Source: a virus
DNA length: 64,000 bases
IMG/VR virus record: IMGVR_UViG_3300030385_001875
Location: 1 to 64,000 of that record
Strand: one strand, 5' to 3'
Under the pieces are notes generated by a model that saw only the letters and a list, made by a program, of their open reading frames with translations, had not been told where the DNA came from and did no database searches. Position numbers and translations under genes: made by a program. Every line of letters begins with the position of its first letter. The stretch's first letter is position 1. Positions 50,101 to 55,967 of the stretch are shown in pieces.

Positions 50101-50878
50101 TGCCTCAAATGTTCTTCCATACGTTACGAAAGATGCAGACGGAAAAGCTGTCCTAACTGAAGAGAAGGATAGTAACGGTAACCGTATAGTTAAAGGTGAC
50201 TACACGCATCTCCAAAAACTTTCGCAAATAATTTCGAGAGGTGCGTTACGGATTTCAAATAAGACCCAGTTCAAAACAGAACCTATCGATCTTCCTCCAT
50301 CGTACACTGCATCTCCTCTGGGTAAACTGATGGGCCAGTTTACAACGTTCACCATCAAACAAGCACAGTTCACTAAAGATGCGCTTTGGAGAGATTGCAA
50401 GAACTTCAGGAACGATCCGTTCGGTGTCCTACCTCCGATGTTGTCATTTCTAGTTGCAGCAGGAGGTTTGGGAATGGTGTCCAATATCATTGGTTCACTG
50501 TTCAACGCTGATATAGACGAAGCTAAGAAATGGATCTATGAATCAAACGAAATTCAAAACCTTCTTGCACACTGGAACCGAGCAGCAGCGTTTGGAGCAA
50601 TCTCCTACTTATTAGATGTAGGGAATATCCCGGGAGCAATAGGCGGGTTCTTTAGTATCCGTGCATTCGGCCTTGCTGAAAGGTTGTACAGGTATCCACA
50701 GAAAGCTCCGAGACTAATCCCTGTAGTTGGACCTGCAATACAAACAACTTTAGATAGAGGTTTCAAGGAAGGTTTCTGGGGAGGAGATGAAGATTACGGT
50801 ACTCCTGCTATGAATCAGGTTATGGGAAGAAGAGGCCGAGGTGGGGGTAGAGGTAGAGGCAGAGACACACGGAGATAG
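38102..50878 (+). CDS. Giant polyvalent ejection protein with strawberry-notch helicase and HEMGH motif
   Basis: 4,258 residues, GTG start with a GGGGGG-rich ribosome site. The N-terminal about 700 residues are helical, with a hydrophobic stretch near 155-170. An acidic Glu/Val linker (about 700-760) and a charged Gly/Glu linker (about 900-980) follow. A superfamily 2 helicase of the strawberry-notch type spans about 1,100-1,800: Walker A GHGTGSGKGRMIAGA near 1,133, FDEAHTMK near 1,312, YATATAASE near 1,350, and motif VI GFGRTNRTDQAS near 1,738. HEMGH (2,904-2,908) is a zinc-metallopeptidase-type motif in TLAHEMGHAFHYT. Later there are helical segments, a hydrophobic stretch near 4,110 and a final Arg/Gly-rich tail. 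Like P1 DarB, which also carries a strawberry-notch-like helicase, it may be injected to protect incoming DNA; here I see no methyltransferase motif. Confidence 0.75.
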   Translation: MATNKTTESLIFGGQTYSYKLPRDLTEEEQVRISSYTKTFPELEPLIQQRLNDKGADELMRFFDRLDTPENIIKSIKKVQSGEVSSERFYGDIAAGTQTGLAADQSLGGTLRAEATQRAPHLVKTFAKNSRDIMVNLKEDPVKFLKEIGWSMITSPIVIAAGGLETTGKLFSGDYATDPDWSWRPLTGTGEKGKGVGLAGALQFVPMLGAATRASRWARNLKGFSATTKAGKVMSGASIALGKAARFTPERAVGYKLSNTLADLPLAWRDALSTAGNLAEIDPLELVADLPFQLMLNAPQRIGLPTFARYIKKRQLRKQATQAATQAEAAAKDPTQVHRADITPENFDEEFSNLIDTITTMAEEKVGPKGVYTPYRDFLMNLGDQLTEMEMTPEGLTEARHLVDAAKEVIDELTTNVRSILENAEQHDQVQEMRRGQGWGEEEVKNGLSVVAATINQEIQRLTEAPFATKGTVTAEEAEGVKADNAKRLETLKDALGQISGFEPTLENLTLAERLMEFTIDPANVGYEGIGESITSVTEHLEELALGLLSNSMGQQAKSGEVLDDIFSDFPFEAYTDMSRFSNRPFRFITALDQMASEELGREATRAEKDAYTRRFAASLIKMAGALRNDGPTMTTLVNSVNIIREIIAGVFSTPERTQGLLETDVAYIPQGPAVVGKPYSGWNPPTEQEATQEVNEEDKDVEVEEEVEEKVEEEVEVEEKVEGDVEEPAPIHVSLDDILADDTVVADDTVEEVEEKEEVKPLTGKIAAEIDKFGGLDDMFSAAPSMADEELRSQTPLTDAQKEEKARQFALKIGVLLFKEKVNDFGEFLDSMVELLVKSPEDIRKLEIMKGPMVSTWGQLQGEAYGKGDTDFANSMTPLAEVAALVDKRMFDLTGEALEEGDEDESSDDAGPERTGAQGTRTGIQGDAEAGGGEATDGETVSGDRGETEGDPVIGDERVGEDIAVDPEPSPEEGPVEQPKQPIIQRIKDFFLTPVSQSDRRVQQELSEQKEHISYQAQDILTPDGEYAFANEDGTDAAHDHKAKLVTSSTLGMTVSPQITYIPEGLDTNVQVVTRDETGAIVKDAEGNPVSETKNIVRDGLLSKVQLEAIAVAGQTWLTRTYQGFRKAIMWGHGTGSGKGRMIAGAIVEAFSRVPSNGKRRALWITESKSLAETDAMRDWEALGQDPEMIFNFDKSKWDKKTANTTKRDEQGVTGNVVNFLPDEGVMTITYHSLGSGGGAISDILKNTNLSTEEMDRQIDEILQKKKGTQYHNLVTVLNWLTFGEKQRITSHKTMKDSHLKWKDFSGVIAFDEAHTMKKVGTGAGAGSNAMIALGLQHQTPESRIVYATATAASEVDNFRYASRLGLWGEGTEFDNADDFITHVGRTGVAGLEILTKDMKALGLYVAAQLSFEGVEVDPLHIELDDQEIERYNTFVKALDDGYKVLEQILADNRMNLSKNDITQMRSQWWGEHQRLVNSYQAGLVTSQMLDDFQNNYGSENYTPVFQMISTGETSFERSIDRLLSNPKYTDKNGNITIPQDENGNYILSEEMVNEIDITGKQDLIAQIDKMTDIRPWSVGPDGDKSISANRKDDLKADGQKYGAEIPAPIEDLVLIKARLMESLETVTLATMPLHSLIEHFGAENIAEATGRNRRLISRPKKGGAEGEREYIIERHGNKGKSSDILDFKNDDKEAIVFSIAGATGQSYHASNEYKNKRQRVHYVLQPGWEADKTMQGFGRTNRTDQASAPIYRILSTNLPSSKRFSSVIAKRLQMLGALSEGTQKAGAAEMFSGAESILLTQEGVQVLRNFIRDTWFRSTGTGWNPRSLANQEIINDYLINLQHEPEKTLVLSNPDGSLSKLQSLEVETGLDLTELAQIETDISLITQVYEAVAEQFDFANEAYNRMGLEWDIANQDEINSDPMTDPVYMPVLGGGTVDMSQWLNRMMTLPFGWQNSIFGLIAGRIQSEWDQALSLGIADTGIESVTAHKIKLNPKMEDVPIFTGTAAQTFAHQVDLELPQTETRLSGIVERLRNNLAEYRTFKGIFKDGDGQVMAAFASTVLEGEERKGKITAIYPSRKNDSALKVVGNNMSLFYLDGITQLISREEFLKNFVDGESVISPDWDGSPMMNTPFGQEGREGLQRGVEEWVNQLVDGYTKNAVGVPLPEGQTNKDAEGNPISLYKESRWYITGAHLPLWKKIMPKSTSRDKKNAPLPIIRRISLPFKDGTQERIAVEIASNKLFTTATAEVKAKAVMGAVTPKTKYMDKDAPHFEGVIDEATGIYHELTRWFDEASEKKVLVLTDGSVLVDYPYQSFDSESGQEATLHRIYLFSAKENPQVQNEINSSDNSFFVSEHAGLGFESEGRTDDFRKNVEWFKDKGFIIHAEEGQLVLPSSRHDAVKALANVLNEFYIDHGHIEGTVHKMFPASTLKASAYKPIYFDTLPSMETPPVGRVSEMMFDSIPQMLTSGFVVNDDLTGERKVLFNAGETKVGYPGHERNLNVDDLFANEEDIKWIEEKQPNIAELLFFEEMWDDVPPSGGFRDLSSGDPVSGGYLNSGVQHVSVHFLGGKTGTHLAEYGYMVTVYRPLQKNPETGEEIAHSVQSVIVPAYVSKDGTPKFLEENMSEMENLLGSNRHSENQPTTILKRFSGNLNIHPTSRTSRRVMQFLNIAMLQEKKRNMEHRAGPFDPTRTKRVFDHGDTGHEKTVYATESVPENLFNMAGRFAKVLGFHFGTNKHLAPTNLKDTQKVLWEDEAGKHKTHREIRQRPQTASKILIYTDVDSGEAASSWVEVDSIKDGQGTKYRNSLNIRMPSTYTRASTYDHHPDHAEAKITVSPATAARFRLKAYGSYWNIFSPLRGEDVMGKFTPNLGNSRTDGSICFRTQTAEDSTIDEPQQVMTLAHEMGHAFHYTVLDSLNWQFQEPLYHLFRKLHAKIGKEKWTEEMLIYAASNPQYAKDFLEALKAYDLPPDSLTDPDKVRAALIAEGERGGEYAQYLLSHVELFANQIAKWALDVGALDKDFQKASNSIDPDKRPFLAILKEVFKDIIKSLKKLYNEVLIALKVRFQGDSRSEGLEYLTVKPMVSFAEWMDNWVTRVEGHRETKRKTAGDVKRFFTWKKDDYNTLRILPEDPILPDEVKDDPRGKIEDHQIPKSVFGENGDANVFPQGLEQIDVARAMARRNISPAPDSDPARAEEIESMAMGTGDFVNKARNVMGEAWKKGWLPIEQKTGAGDFFFTMAVQLRNRGYGWMVDLIEEVRDNSQRKWGEANIKMLKGEAELQGGFWKGWYRKFGVYNIKGVGVPKKNQYMKDVMPLIRKFMETGYERTYNKGTKHERQFDEEGNRLLHPVVVGIDLKTAWGTLATSEQRRPAKTEKEAYQLLLAHISHVAEGKEEALLAPVLDIVAAWKENREELANKILEISATNKDMGKLGEKVDPDEELAELLMSIALGPANGNNPPAKAQLANLLNSNFGVSITPELIIREATKDNLIKRGVLFLVQDVANQYAVAYDNGKVIIYDHKRMRDPVWLYDGNLKIKSEWSPHKADYLPHMFDLEKLGMDNPASAKWKASVKAFMDANPDKNWDEAMAAQKLSSYIVNSRSNKFGNLEFTREYNIPWYEEDFFKITSIYLSRAWRRAYEIEAFGQNNEIYEEMMLDFASGQTDTRSVSPSLFKLNRQHKATRKLRDAMGFNTPWAQSLRGLIDNAMPLAAEQERGSKLYSTFFNPETGEPYHLNKDEPQFQYMSLRDWETLEEAGILNANRDNAGNIQSYNAVPETAHVVNALFEITPEGIDNDSIARKWIDRQIGSVHSSSEERRLDDLYKELKTAAAWAFLSRAWTSNISQPANAVRWTGMRSFLEAVRDIFKEQDRDWAAATGALTSDIAAFYSGGVFSADVLLRRWTPFQFIEAKINRQISALAGRNYLVVALKKFQKNPDAKELRRFTELDLVRLSDEELGALGATATEKDIDRAKAEKTKELLFDAIGENGVTEEEINIAKSFASNVLPYVTKDADGKAVLTEEKDSNGNRIVKGDYTHLQKLSQIISRGALRISNKTQFKTEPIDLPPSYTASPLGKLMGQFTTFTIKQAQFTKDALWRDCKNFRNDPFGVLPPMLSFLVAAGGLGMVSNIIGSLFNADIDEAKKWIYESNEIQNLLAHWNRAAAFGAISYLLDVGNIPGAIGGFFSIRAFGLAERLYRYPQKAPRLIPVVGPAIQTTLDRGFKEGFWGGDEDYGTPAMNQVMGRRGRGGGRGRGRDTRR

Positions 50879-51322
50879 ATGAATACAAGTAAGGAAGACT
50901 TTAATGATTTTCTAAATGAGGTTAATTTAGAAGAGGAAGATCCTGATAAGAGAAGGGATAAAGAGTTTGATACCTTTCAGGAACTTGATAAAGATAATAG
51001 GTTAATAGACCCCGAACATAATGGTGTAGCAGCTAGGGCGCATGAATTAAACCTTGAACTGATTGAGATTATCAAGTATCGTAACTCTAAGAAATGGCAT
51101 CTGTCTTTCTTTCTAGTACTGATATTGTTTATGATTATCTTCCTGATGATGGCGATGGTTGCTGTTGGGAAAGATGTAACTGAAGAATGGAAGGAAGTAC
51201 TCCTAGTATTATTAGGGGCGTTCGTGGCGAGCTTTAGTAAACTTATAGATTTCTGGTTTAACAACCAAGAAGCAGAAAATGCCTTACTTAAAGCAGCGCA
51301 AGATGTGAATGGTGATGAATGA
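50879..51322 (+). CDS. Holin-like membrane protein
   Basis: 147 residues, starting at the base after the giant gene's stop. An acidic N-terminus is followed by two hydrophobic segments (SFFLVLILFMIIFLMMAMV near 75-93; VLLVLLGAFVASFSKLI near 108-124) and a charged tail. Two spans, charged ends and a late-gene position fit a holin, but there is no diagnostic motif. Confidence 0.55.
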   Translation: MNTSKEDFNDFLNEVNLEEEDPDKRRDKEFDTFQELDKDNRLIDPEHNGVAARAHELNLELIEIIKYRNSKKWHLSFFLVLILFMIIFLMMAMVAVGKDVTEEWKEVLLVLLGAFVASFSKLIDFWFNNQEAENALLKAAQDVNGDE

Positions 51323-51587
51323 GAAAACTCATAAAGAAAACTTTAAGAAAATTAAAGATGATATCAAGAAAGAAGTTGAATCTAACCCTCAACACAAGAG
51401 TGACAAGGTACAGGCGCATGCTGCTGGTGGTCTCGGCATTACTGGGATGTTGGGGTGCGCTGGTGCTGAAGCTCTTGAATTGATAGGTGGACACGTAACA
51501 GAAATAGTTGGAGGAGGAACAGGGATCGGCATAATACTGTTCTTCCTCTTTAAATTCTTTGCCATAGAAATGGAGGAATTACACTAA
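51309..51587 (+). CDS. Small membrane protein, lysis-associated?
   Basis: 92 residues, overlapping the previous gene. The N-terminal 35 residues are basic and helical; Gly-rich hydrophobic stretches follow (GGLGITGMLGCAGAEAL; GGGTGIGIILFFLFKFF). Possible holin or antiholin partner of the upstream gene. No family recognised. Confidence 0.5.
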   Translation: MVMNEKTHKENFKKIKDDIKKEVESNPQHKSDKVQAHAAGGLGITGMLGCAGAEALELIGGHVTEIVGGGTGIGIILFFLFKFFAIEMEELH

Positions 51588-51778
51588 TGGAAATCATCAA
51601 TAACTCTACTAGGAAATTTGGTGAGAACGCATCTTACATCTTCTTGAAAGACAATCTGGGAGATGAAGACGATAAAGCCTACCTTTTCACCCGTCACGAA
51701 CTCTGGCAAGCAGAACAACGGGCCAAGAGGAAAAGCGGGCTGATCCCAAAGAGTTTCTGGAATCGCATCTTTAGATAA
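51587..51778 (+). CDS. Small protein, unknown
   Basis: 63 residues; the ATG overlaps the preceding stop codon (TAATGG). Charged and aromatic, ending in KSFWNRIFR. No family recognised; translationally coupled to the membrane genes upstream. Confidence 0.45.
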   Translation: MEIINNSTRKFGENASYIFLKDNLGDEDDKAYLFTRHELWQAEQRAKRKSGLIPKSFWNRIFR

Positions 51779-51786
51779 GATATAAT
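51758..51786 (+). promoter_or_regulatory. Candidate promoter for the modification cassette
   Basis: A perfect TATAAT (51781-51786) lies 17 bp after a weak TGGAAT (51758-51763). The downstream gene has AAGGAGGACC before its ATG at 51811. The -35 is poor, so an activator or low basal level is possible. Confidence 0.4.
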
Positions 51787-51810
51787 AAATGAGCGATTCT
51801 AAGGAGGACC

Positions 51811-52746
51811 ATGAATAACCTAGCATTGACAAATCAGGAATTGGTAAAACCGATATCAGTGCTCTTCAAGGACAGGGTTTATCCTATCCATGTCAAGTTT
51901 AACCCCGCTACTGTTTGTAATATTCGTTGCACTTTCTGCAATAATGATGATTATAATTATTTGAGTCCTGATGCTAAAAATCTGGCAAACATCCCAGATA
52001 CCATCAAGATGTTTAAAGGGTTGCGTGATCGTGGCACAAAGGCTGTTAGTATCGAAGGTGGTGGTGAGCCTACAGTTCATCCTGATTTCAACTTACTGGT
52101 TTCATCATTGGCAGGTTTGGGTCTTGAGGTAGGGTTGTTAACCAATGGCACTCGATTAAAATCAATTGAGCCTGTGATGGGCTTGTTCACTTGGGTAAGG
52201 GTAAGTTTCTCTGATGAATATGAAGATATAACAGCAAATGACCTGACATTGGACCTAGTTCTGGATCAGGTCTCAAGCTGGATAAAAACTGAGCAGCAGG
52301 TCGATATCAGTTTCAATTTCGTGGATATGGGGATCGATAACGTTATATGGGACGGGGTTGTTGAGTTCATAGCCGAACATCAGGGATACAGCAACTTCTT
52401 GGGGATGAGGGTCTCACCTGATGATACTCAAGATAAAGGATTGACTAAAGAGTCTGATCTTGAAAGTGTTATCTTTACAGGGGGAGTAACTGAAGACACT
52501 CCCATACCTAAAGGGGGTCGATGTAAGGTAGGGTTAGCCAGACCCGTGATAACCCCTAATCATACGGTATACGCTTGTTGTCGCCTGATGGAAGGGTTCA
52601 ACTTCTCTGCACCTTATAAAGAAGACATCTTAACGATAATTGATAAGCAGATAGAATACACATGTTCTCTTACCGAATGCCCTTTCAACAGCTTAAGAGA
52701 GACCCTAAACAGTATTGACGAGGTGAGGCATCCGAATTTTGTTTGA
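51811..52746 (+). CDS. Radical SAM protein
   Basis: 311 residues, with AAGGAGG upstream. CNIRCTFC (residues about 36-43) is the CxxxCxxC that holds the 4Fe-4S cluster and cleaves S-adenosylmethionine. GGGEPTVHPDF near 90 is the usual GGEP strand. The C-terminal cysteines (GRCKVG, CCRLM, CSLTEC) suggest a SPASM-like auxiliary cluster, typical of enzymes that modify peptides or sugars. First gene of a four-gene cassette with a glycosyltransferase-like protein, a methyltransferase and a sulfotransferase. The substrate is unknown; a glycan or a peptide is possible. Confidence 0.8.
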   Translation: MNNLALTNQELVKPISVLFKDRVYPIHVKFNPATVCNIRCTFCNNDDYNYLSPDAKNLANIPDTIKMFKGLRDRGTKAVSIEGGGEPTVHPDFNLLVSSLAGLGLEVGLLTNGTRLKSIEPVMGLFTWVRVSFSDEYEDITANDLTLDLVLDQVSSWIKTEQQVDISFNFVDMGIDNVIWDGVVEFIAEHQGYSNFLGMRVSPDDTQDKGLTKESDLESVIFTGGVTEDTPIPKGGRCKVGLARPVITPNHTVYACCRLMEGFNFSAPYKEDILTIIDKQIEYTCSLTECPFNSLRETLNSIDEVRHPNFV

Positions 52747-52755
52747 ATTCAAACG

Positions 52756-53736
52756 TTGAAAGGAATAGTTGCAGTTGTTCATGGGGAACCGCCCAACTCA
52801 TATGATAACCCTATGCCTGAACACCTTCTGGATCAAGTAAAGTTAGGCCCACAGGGAGCAACCGATCCTGCCACTAATCTTATGGATAGAGGGTTTACAT
52901 ATCAATATCATAACTGGGAGATCTTACCACTTTTAGGGGAGGGTTATGAGTTCAGGAACATGTCTCTCGACAAAGTTCCTAACCATGTCATCGAGTATGC
53001 TTTTATATATGTAGGCAATTTTCATCTAGAGACATCTTTGTCGTTCTTGTCCTCTGCTTTTGATTCTTGCCGTAATGTTTTTCTTTTTCACGATTTAAAC
53101 TCTTTTTGGCTATTGTCTACAGCTCTTGTTTTTCTGGAAGAACATAAAGAAAAAATAACGGGGCTTATTGTTCAGAACCCTGATATAGTTAATGTTGTTG
53201 AAAAGGTAACTGGTATAAAAACTTTGGTAGCCGTAAGTACCACTGACGGATTGGAAGAGGATATCAAACAGGTACAAGAGCCAACTAAAGAGTTATTGGT
53301 TGCTGGAGGGCCAAATGAACGGGGTGGTATCGTTGGCAACACTTTTGCAGAATACCATTTCAAAGGCAATTATGATGTTATCCAAAGATACCCGCATGAA
53401 CTCCCAAAAGTGTTAGATGGTTGTGCGAATTTTTATGAACATATGGAACTGGATGCTTGGCGAAAGTTTATTGTTGATTATAAATATATAATTGATGGTA
53501 CAAATGGGGGGTGTTCTTATGGTCGTGTAGGTTGGGATGCTTTTTGTTCGGGCCGTAGTTTTATTAGTGTTAAGAATAGAAGCTACGCATCTTACCTGTT
53601 TGATGCCATCTCTATTAATTCTGAGGTTGACTTGGCTGACTGGGAAGATATTGGTTGGCAAGAGGCACATAAATTAGCCAAAGAACGGTTAGTCACTAAA
53701 GAAGATCTACATGCTATGTGGTTACAGGTTCTTTAA
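52756..53736 (+). CDS. Putative glycosyltransferase-like protein
   Basis: 326 residues from a TTG that follows the previous stop by 9 bases; no good ribosome site, so coupling is likely. The N-terminus VAVVHGEPPNS, then FLFHDLNSF, and a C-terminal GRVGWDAFCSGRSFISVK suggest a GT-B-like fold, where the last segment would take the place of the sugar-nucleotide site. It resembles the layout of the gene at 29957. Assignment is weak apart from context. Confidence 0.4.
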   Translation: MKGIVAVVHGEPPNSYDNPMPEHLLDQVKLGPQGATDPATNLMDRGFTYQYHNWEILPLLGEGYEFRNMSLDKVPNHVIEYAFIYVGNFHLETSLSFLSSAFDSCRNVFLFHDLNSFWLLSTALVFLEEHKEKITGLIVQNPDIVNVVEKVTGIKTLVAVSTTDGLEEDIKQVQEPTKELLVAGGPNERGGIVGNTFAEYHFKGNYDVIQRYPHELPKVLDGCANFYEHMELDAWRKFIVDYKYIIDGTNGGCSYGRVGWDAFCSGRSFISVKNRSYASYLFDAISINSEVDLADWEDIGWQEAHKLAKERLVTKEDLHAMWLQVL

Positions 53737-53758
53737 ATAAAATACAGGAGATAGTAAT

Positions 53759-54400
53759 ATGGAAACGTTGACCGAGGTAAGGAATCACTGGGTTGAAAAG
53801 GGTTGGCATATTGGTAATCAGAAGTCGGGGATAGGTTATTTGGAGAATTTTTATGATAAGGTTTTCCCCCCATTAAGAGAAAATTGCAAAGCCTTATTGG
53901 AAATAGGTGTTTGGCATGGAGGCAGTTTAGACCTATGGAGGGCATACTTTCCTGACGAAACTGAAATATATGGTATCGACAATCTCCCAGAAAACGTCCT
54001 CTATCGTTCAGAGGTAGAGGGTCACCACCTCGAAGGTGATGAAATTAAAGGGGCAACGCTTATTGTAGGGGATGCTTATTCAGATGAAGTCGTGAACCAG
54101 CTTCAAGATAACTATTTTGATATTATTATAGACGATGGTAACCACGCATATACGTCTTGGGAAATCCTGATAGTCAAGTATTACCCTAAATTAAAGACTG
54201 GGGGAATAATGATTATTGAAGATCTGATGTCCACCCTCGATATTGGCTCCACGGAGAGGGAATCTTTAAAGGCTAAGGCAGAAGAGGTGGGATTTTCCTC
54301 TGTTGAAGAGCACGATATGAGTGGATTCGCCAATGGTGCACATTTTGATAATAACCCTATGCTTCAGGGGGAGACTTTTATATTAAAACTAGAAAAATAA
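53759..54400 (+). CDS. Class I SAM-dependent methyltransferase
   Basis: 213 residues, ATG preceded by AGGAGA. ALLEIGVWHGGSLDLWRAYF is motif I, followed by IYGIDN and YFDIIIDDGNHAYTSWEI, then KTGGIMIIEDL. This matches Methyltransf_24/cephalosporin-hydroxylase-like proteins found in polysaccharide loci, so glycan methylation is likely. The next gene starts at the following base. Confidence 0.75.
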   Translation: METLTEVRNHWVEKGWHIGNQKSGIGYLENFYDKVFPPLRENCKALLEIGVWHGGSLDLWRAYFPDETEIYGIDNLPENVLYRSEVEGHHLEGDEIKGATLIVGDAYSDEVVNQLQDNYFDIIIDDGNHAYTSWEILIVKYYPKLKTGGIMIIEDLMSTLDIGSTERESLKAKAEEVGFSSVEEHDMSGFANGAHFDNNPMLQGETFILKLEK

Positions 54401-55183
54401 ATGTTAAACCTCTGGAACTCTCAAACCCCCCAGACGATTATTATGACTTCAGCTATGTATACAGGGACAACTTTCCTGAGAGAACTTTTGATATCGATAC
54501 CGCACTTGGTAACAACCCTAACCAGAGACCTAGCCAATGACAAGTCGGGGCCTTTTTATTTGCAGGATTGCACAGGTAAGGTTTGGAATTCACCTCAAAT
54601 TAACTTAACTGATCTTAATAGCTATTTAACTAAACTGAAGAGAGGTAATGGCAAGATATTATTCCTAGAAGGGCATATCCATGAACATTGGATGCACAGT
54701 CTTGTCTTTTTTGTGACTTTTAATCATAAAGTCATATCCCCCATAAGACATCCATTTGATTCGTTGCTAACGAAATACCTGAGACAAGAACCTCATATCC
54801 TAAATACTGACCCTTACGACAGGCATCCGGGTTGGCTTTGGTCTTACTTGCAGATCCTAGCCTTACAAAAGAATCGACCTAAAGATGTAGTTTTGGTTCC
54901 TGTTGATTTATTAGGTCAAAAACCTGAAGAGGAACGGGTAACCGAACTTGTTTCTTTGTTAGCTAGTATTGGTGTCAAGGTCAGTGAAAAGAAAAATCAG
55001 GAATTTTACCAGTTAGCTAGGGAATGGAAACCAACAAACACTCACACTTCACAGTTTCAAGAAGAAAAGAGAGCAGTCAGCGATGAAGTGTATCAAGAAA
55101 TTACTGACAGGTTAGAGAAATCCAATGTTTACTACTATTTGGAACAAGCAGGGATTCATTACCCCATAAAAAAAAGACCCTAG
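54401..55183 (+). CDS. Sulfotransferase-like protein
   Basis: 260 residues. The N-terminal TSAMYTGTTFLRELL is the P-loop-like 5'-phosphosulfate-binding motif of PAPS-dependent sulfotransferases, and ISPIRHPFDSLLTKYL carries the expected RHPFDS of the 3'-phosphate loop. These enzymes transfer sulfate from PAPS to sugars or proteins. Last gene of the rightward cassette; its stop lies in the stem of the terminator. Sulfation would change surface charge; the target is unknown. Confidence 0.7.
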   Translation: MLNLWNSQTPQTIIMTSAMYTGTTFLRELLISIPHLVTTLTRDLANDKSGPFYLQDCTGKVWNSPQINLTDLNSYLTKLKRGNGKILFLEGHIHEHWMHSLVFFVTFNHKVISPIRHPFDSLLTKYLRQEPHILNTDPYDRHPGWLWSYLQILALQKNRPKDVVLVPVDLLGQKPEEERVTELVSLLASIGVKVSEKKNQEFYQLAREWKPTNTHTSQFQEEKRAVSDEVYQEITDRLEKSNVYYYLEQAGIHYPIKKRP

Positions 55184-55206
55184 TGAATGAGACTAGGATC
55201 TTTTTT
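55171..55206. terminator. Bidirectional intrinsic terminator between convergent genes
   Basis: CCTAGT (55179-55184) and ACTAGG (55192-55197), extended by G-C and A-T pairs around one mismatch, are flanked by A8 on the left and T6 on the right. It therefore works in both directions: for the rightward late genes, and for any leftward transcript crossing the array at 55311-55872. Confidence 0.85.
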
Positions 55207-55310
55207 ATTGTTTGAAAATAACAAAGGAGAAGCAATATGAACGAGCGATGTCTGAAAACGCTATGACTGAAGCACACATTGCAACATAAACAGTCTAACT
55301 CAACAGAACA
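55207..55310. other. Short spacer with vestigial reading frames
   Basis: AAAGGAG lies before an ATG at 55237 that opens only nine codons; a second ATG at 55248 opens 13 codons. The good ribosome site with no real gene suggests the remnant of a deleted gene or a micro-peptide. No other feature seen. Confidence 0.35.
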
Positions 55311-55872
55311 GTCTTGTCAAGAGTCGTATCGTTGTGTCCCGTCTCGTCGCATTGTTATGTTGTGGGATGTCGCATTGTGTTATGTCGCATTGTCCAGTAA
55401 CGTCCTGATCCGTCCCGTCTCGTCGCAGTGTCAAGTGCAGTCCGGTCCCGTAAAGTCGCATTGTATTGTTTGGGCTAGTTTCGTACTGTATTGGTTACGT
55501 CGCAATGGCAAGTCAAATAGCGTATAGTTTGGTCGCATTGTGATGTCAAGTGAAGTCTGGTCGGGTCCCGTCCAGTCGCATTGTCCCGTACAGTTGCGTT
55601 CTGTTTAGTCGCATTGTCAAGTCACGTTCGGGGTGAAGGCTCGTCCTGTCGCATTGTGAAGTCCTGTCGTGTCATGTCCAGTCCCGTCGCATTGTATCGT
55701 ATTGTCCTGTCTTTGTCTGGTCATGTCGCATTGTACCGTATCGGTGCGTCAAGTCTTGTCGCATAATGTATCGTCGCATTGTTCGGTAGCGGATAAGTTA
55801 GGTCCTGTCGCATTGTTTCGTTTTGTTTTGTCCAGTAACGCCCTGTTTCGTTCCGTCGCATTGTAATGTAAT
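55311..55872. repeat. Composite array 1: GTCGCATT headers plus GTNNN pentamers
   Basis: Thirteen exact copies of GTCGCATTGT begin at 55346, 55369, 55384, 55455, 55532, 55575, 55608, 55648, 55686, 55725, 55773, 55807 and 55855. Near copies begin at 55422, 55499 and 55758. Between headers the sequence parses into consecutive GTNNN pentamers with freely varying NNN, so spacing is 8+5n in many cases (23, 33, 38, 43, 48). A few intervals are off by one or two bases because of imperfect pentamers. The period of five excludes a coding explanation. The array lies after the leftward epimerase gene and before a leftward terminator. Confidence 0.9.
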
Positions 55873-55941
55873 TGAACTTTTTTCGTAAAAAAAAGCGATT
55901 TGGCGAATTTTTCGAGAATTGCTTCGTATAGGGTCGGAACA

Positions 55942-55961
55942 GGGGCTGTTAGAGTAGCCCC
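55942..55961. other. GC-rich hairpin between promoter and array 1
   Basis: GGGGCT (55942-55947) pairs with AGCCCC (55956-55961) around an 8-base loop. Without a T-tract it is not a terminator; on a leftward transcript it would lie at or next to the 5' end. Confidence 0.5.
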
Positions 55962-55967
55962 CACCCC

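Noticed and set aside
55346-55864. CRISPR array
   Set aside because: The repeats are only 8-10 bp, spacers are themselves built of GTNNN units of unequal length, and no cas gene is present.
55279-55866. Three open rightward frames across array 1
   Set aside because: They are translations of the GTNNN array, Ser/Val/Cys/Arg-rich by composition, without ribosome sites.
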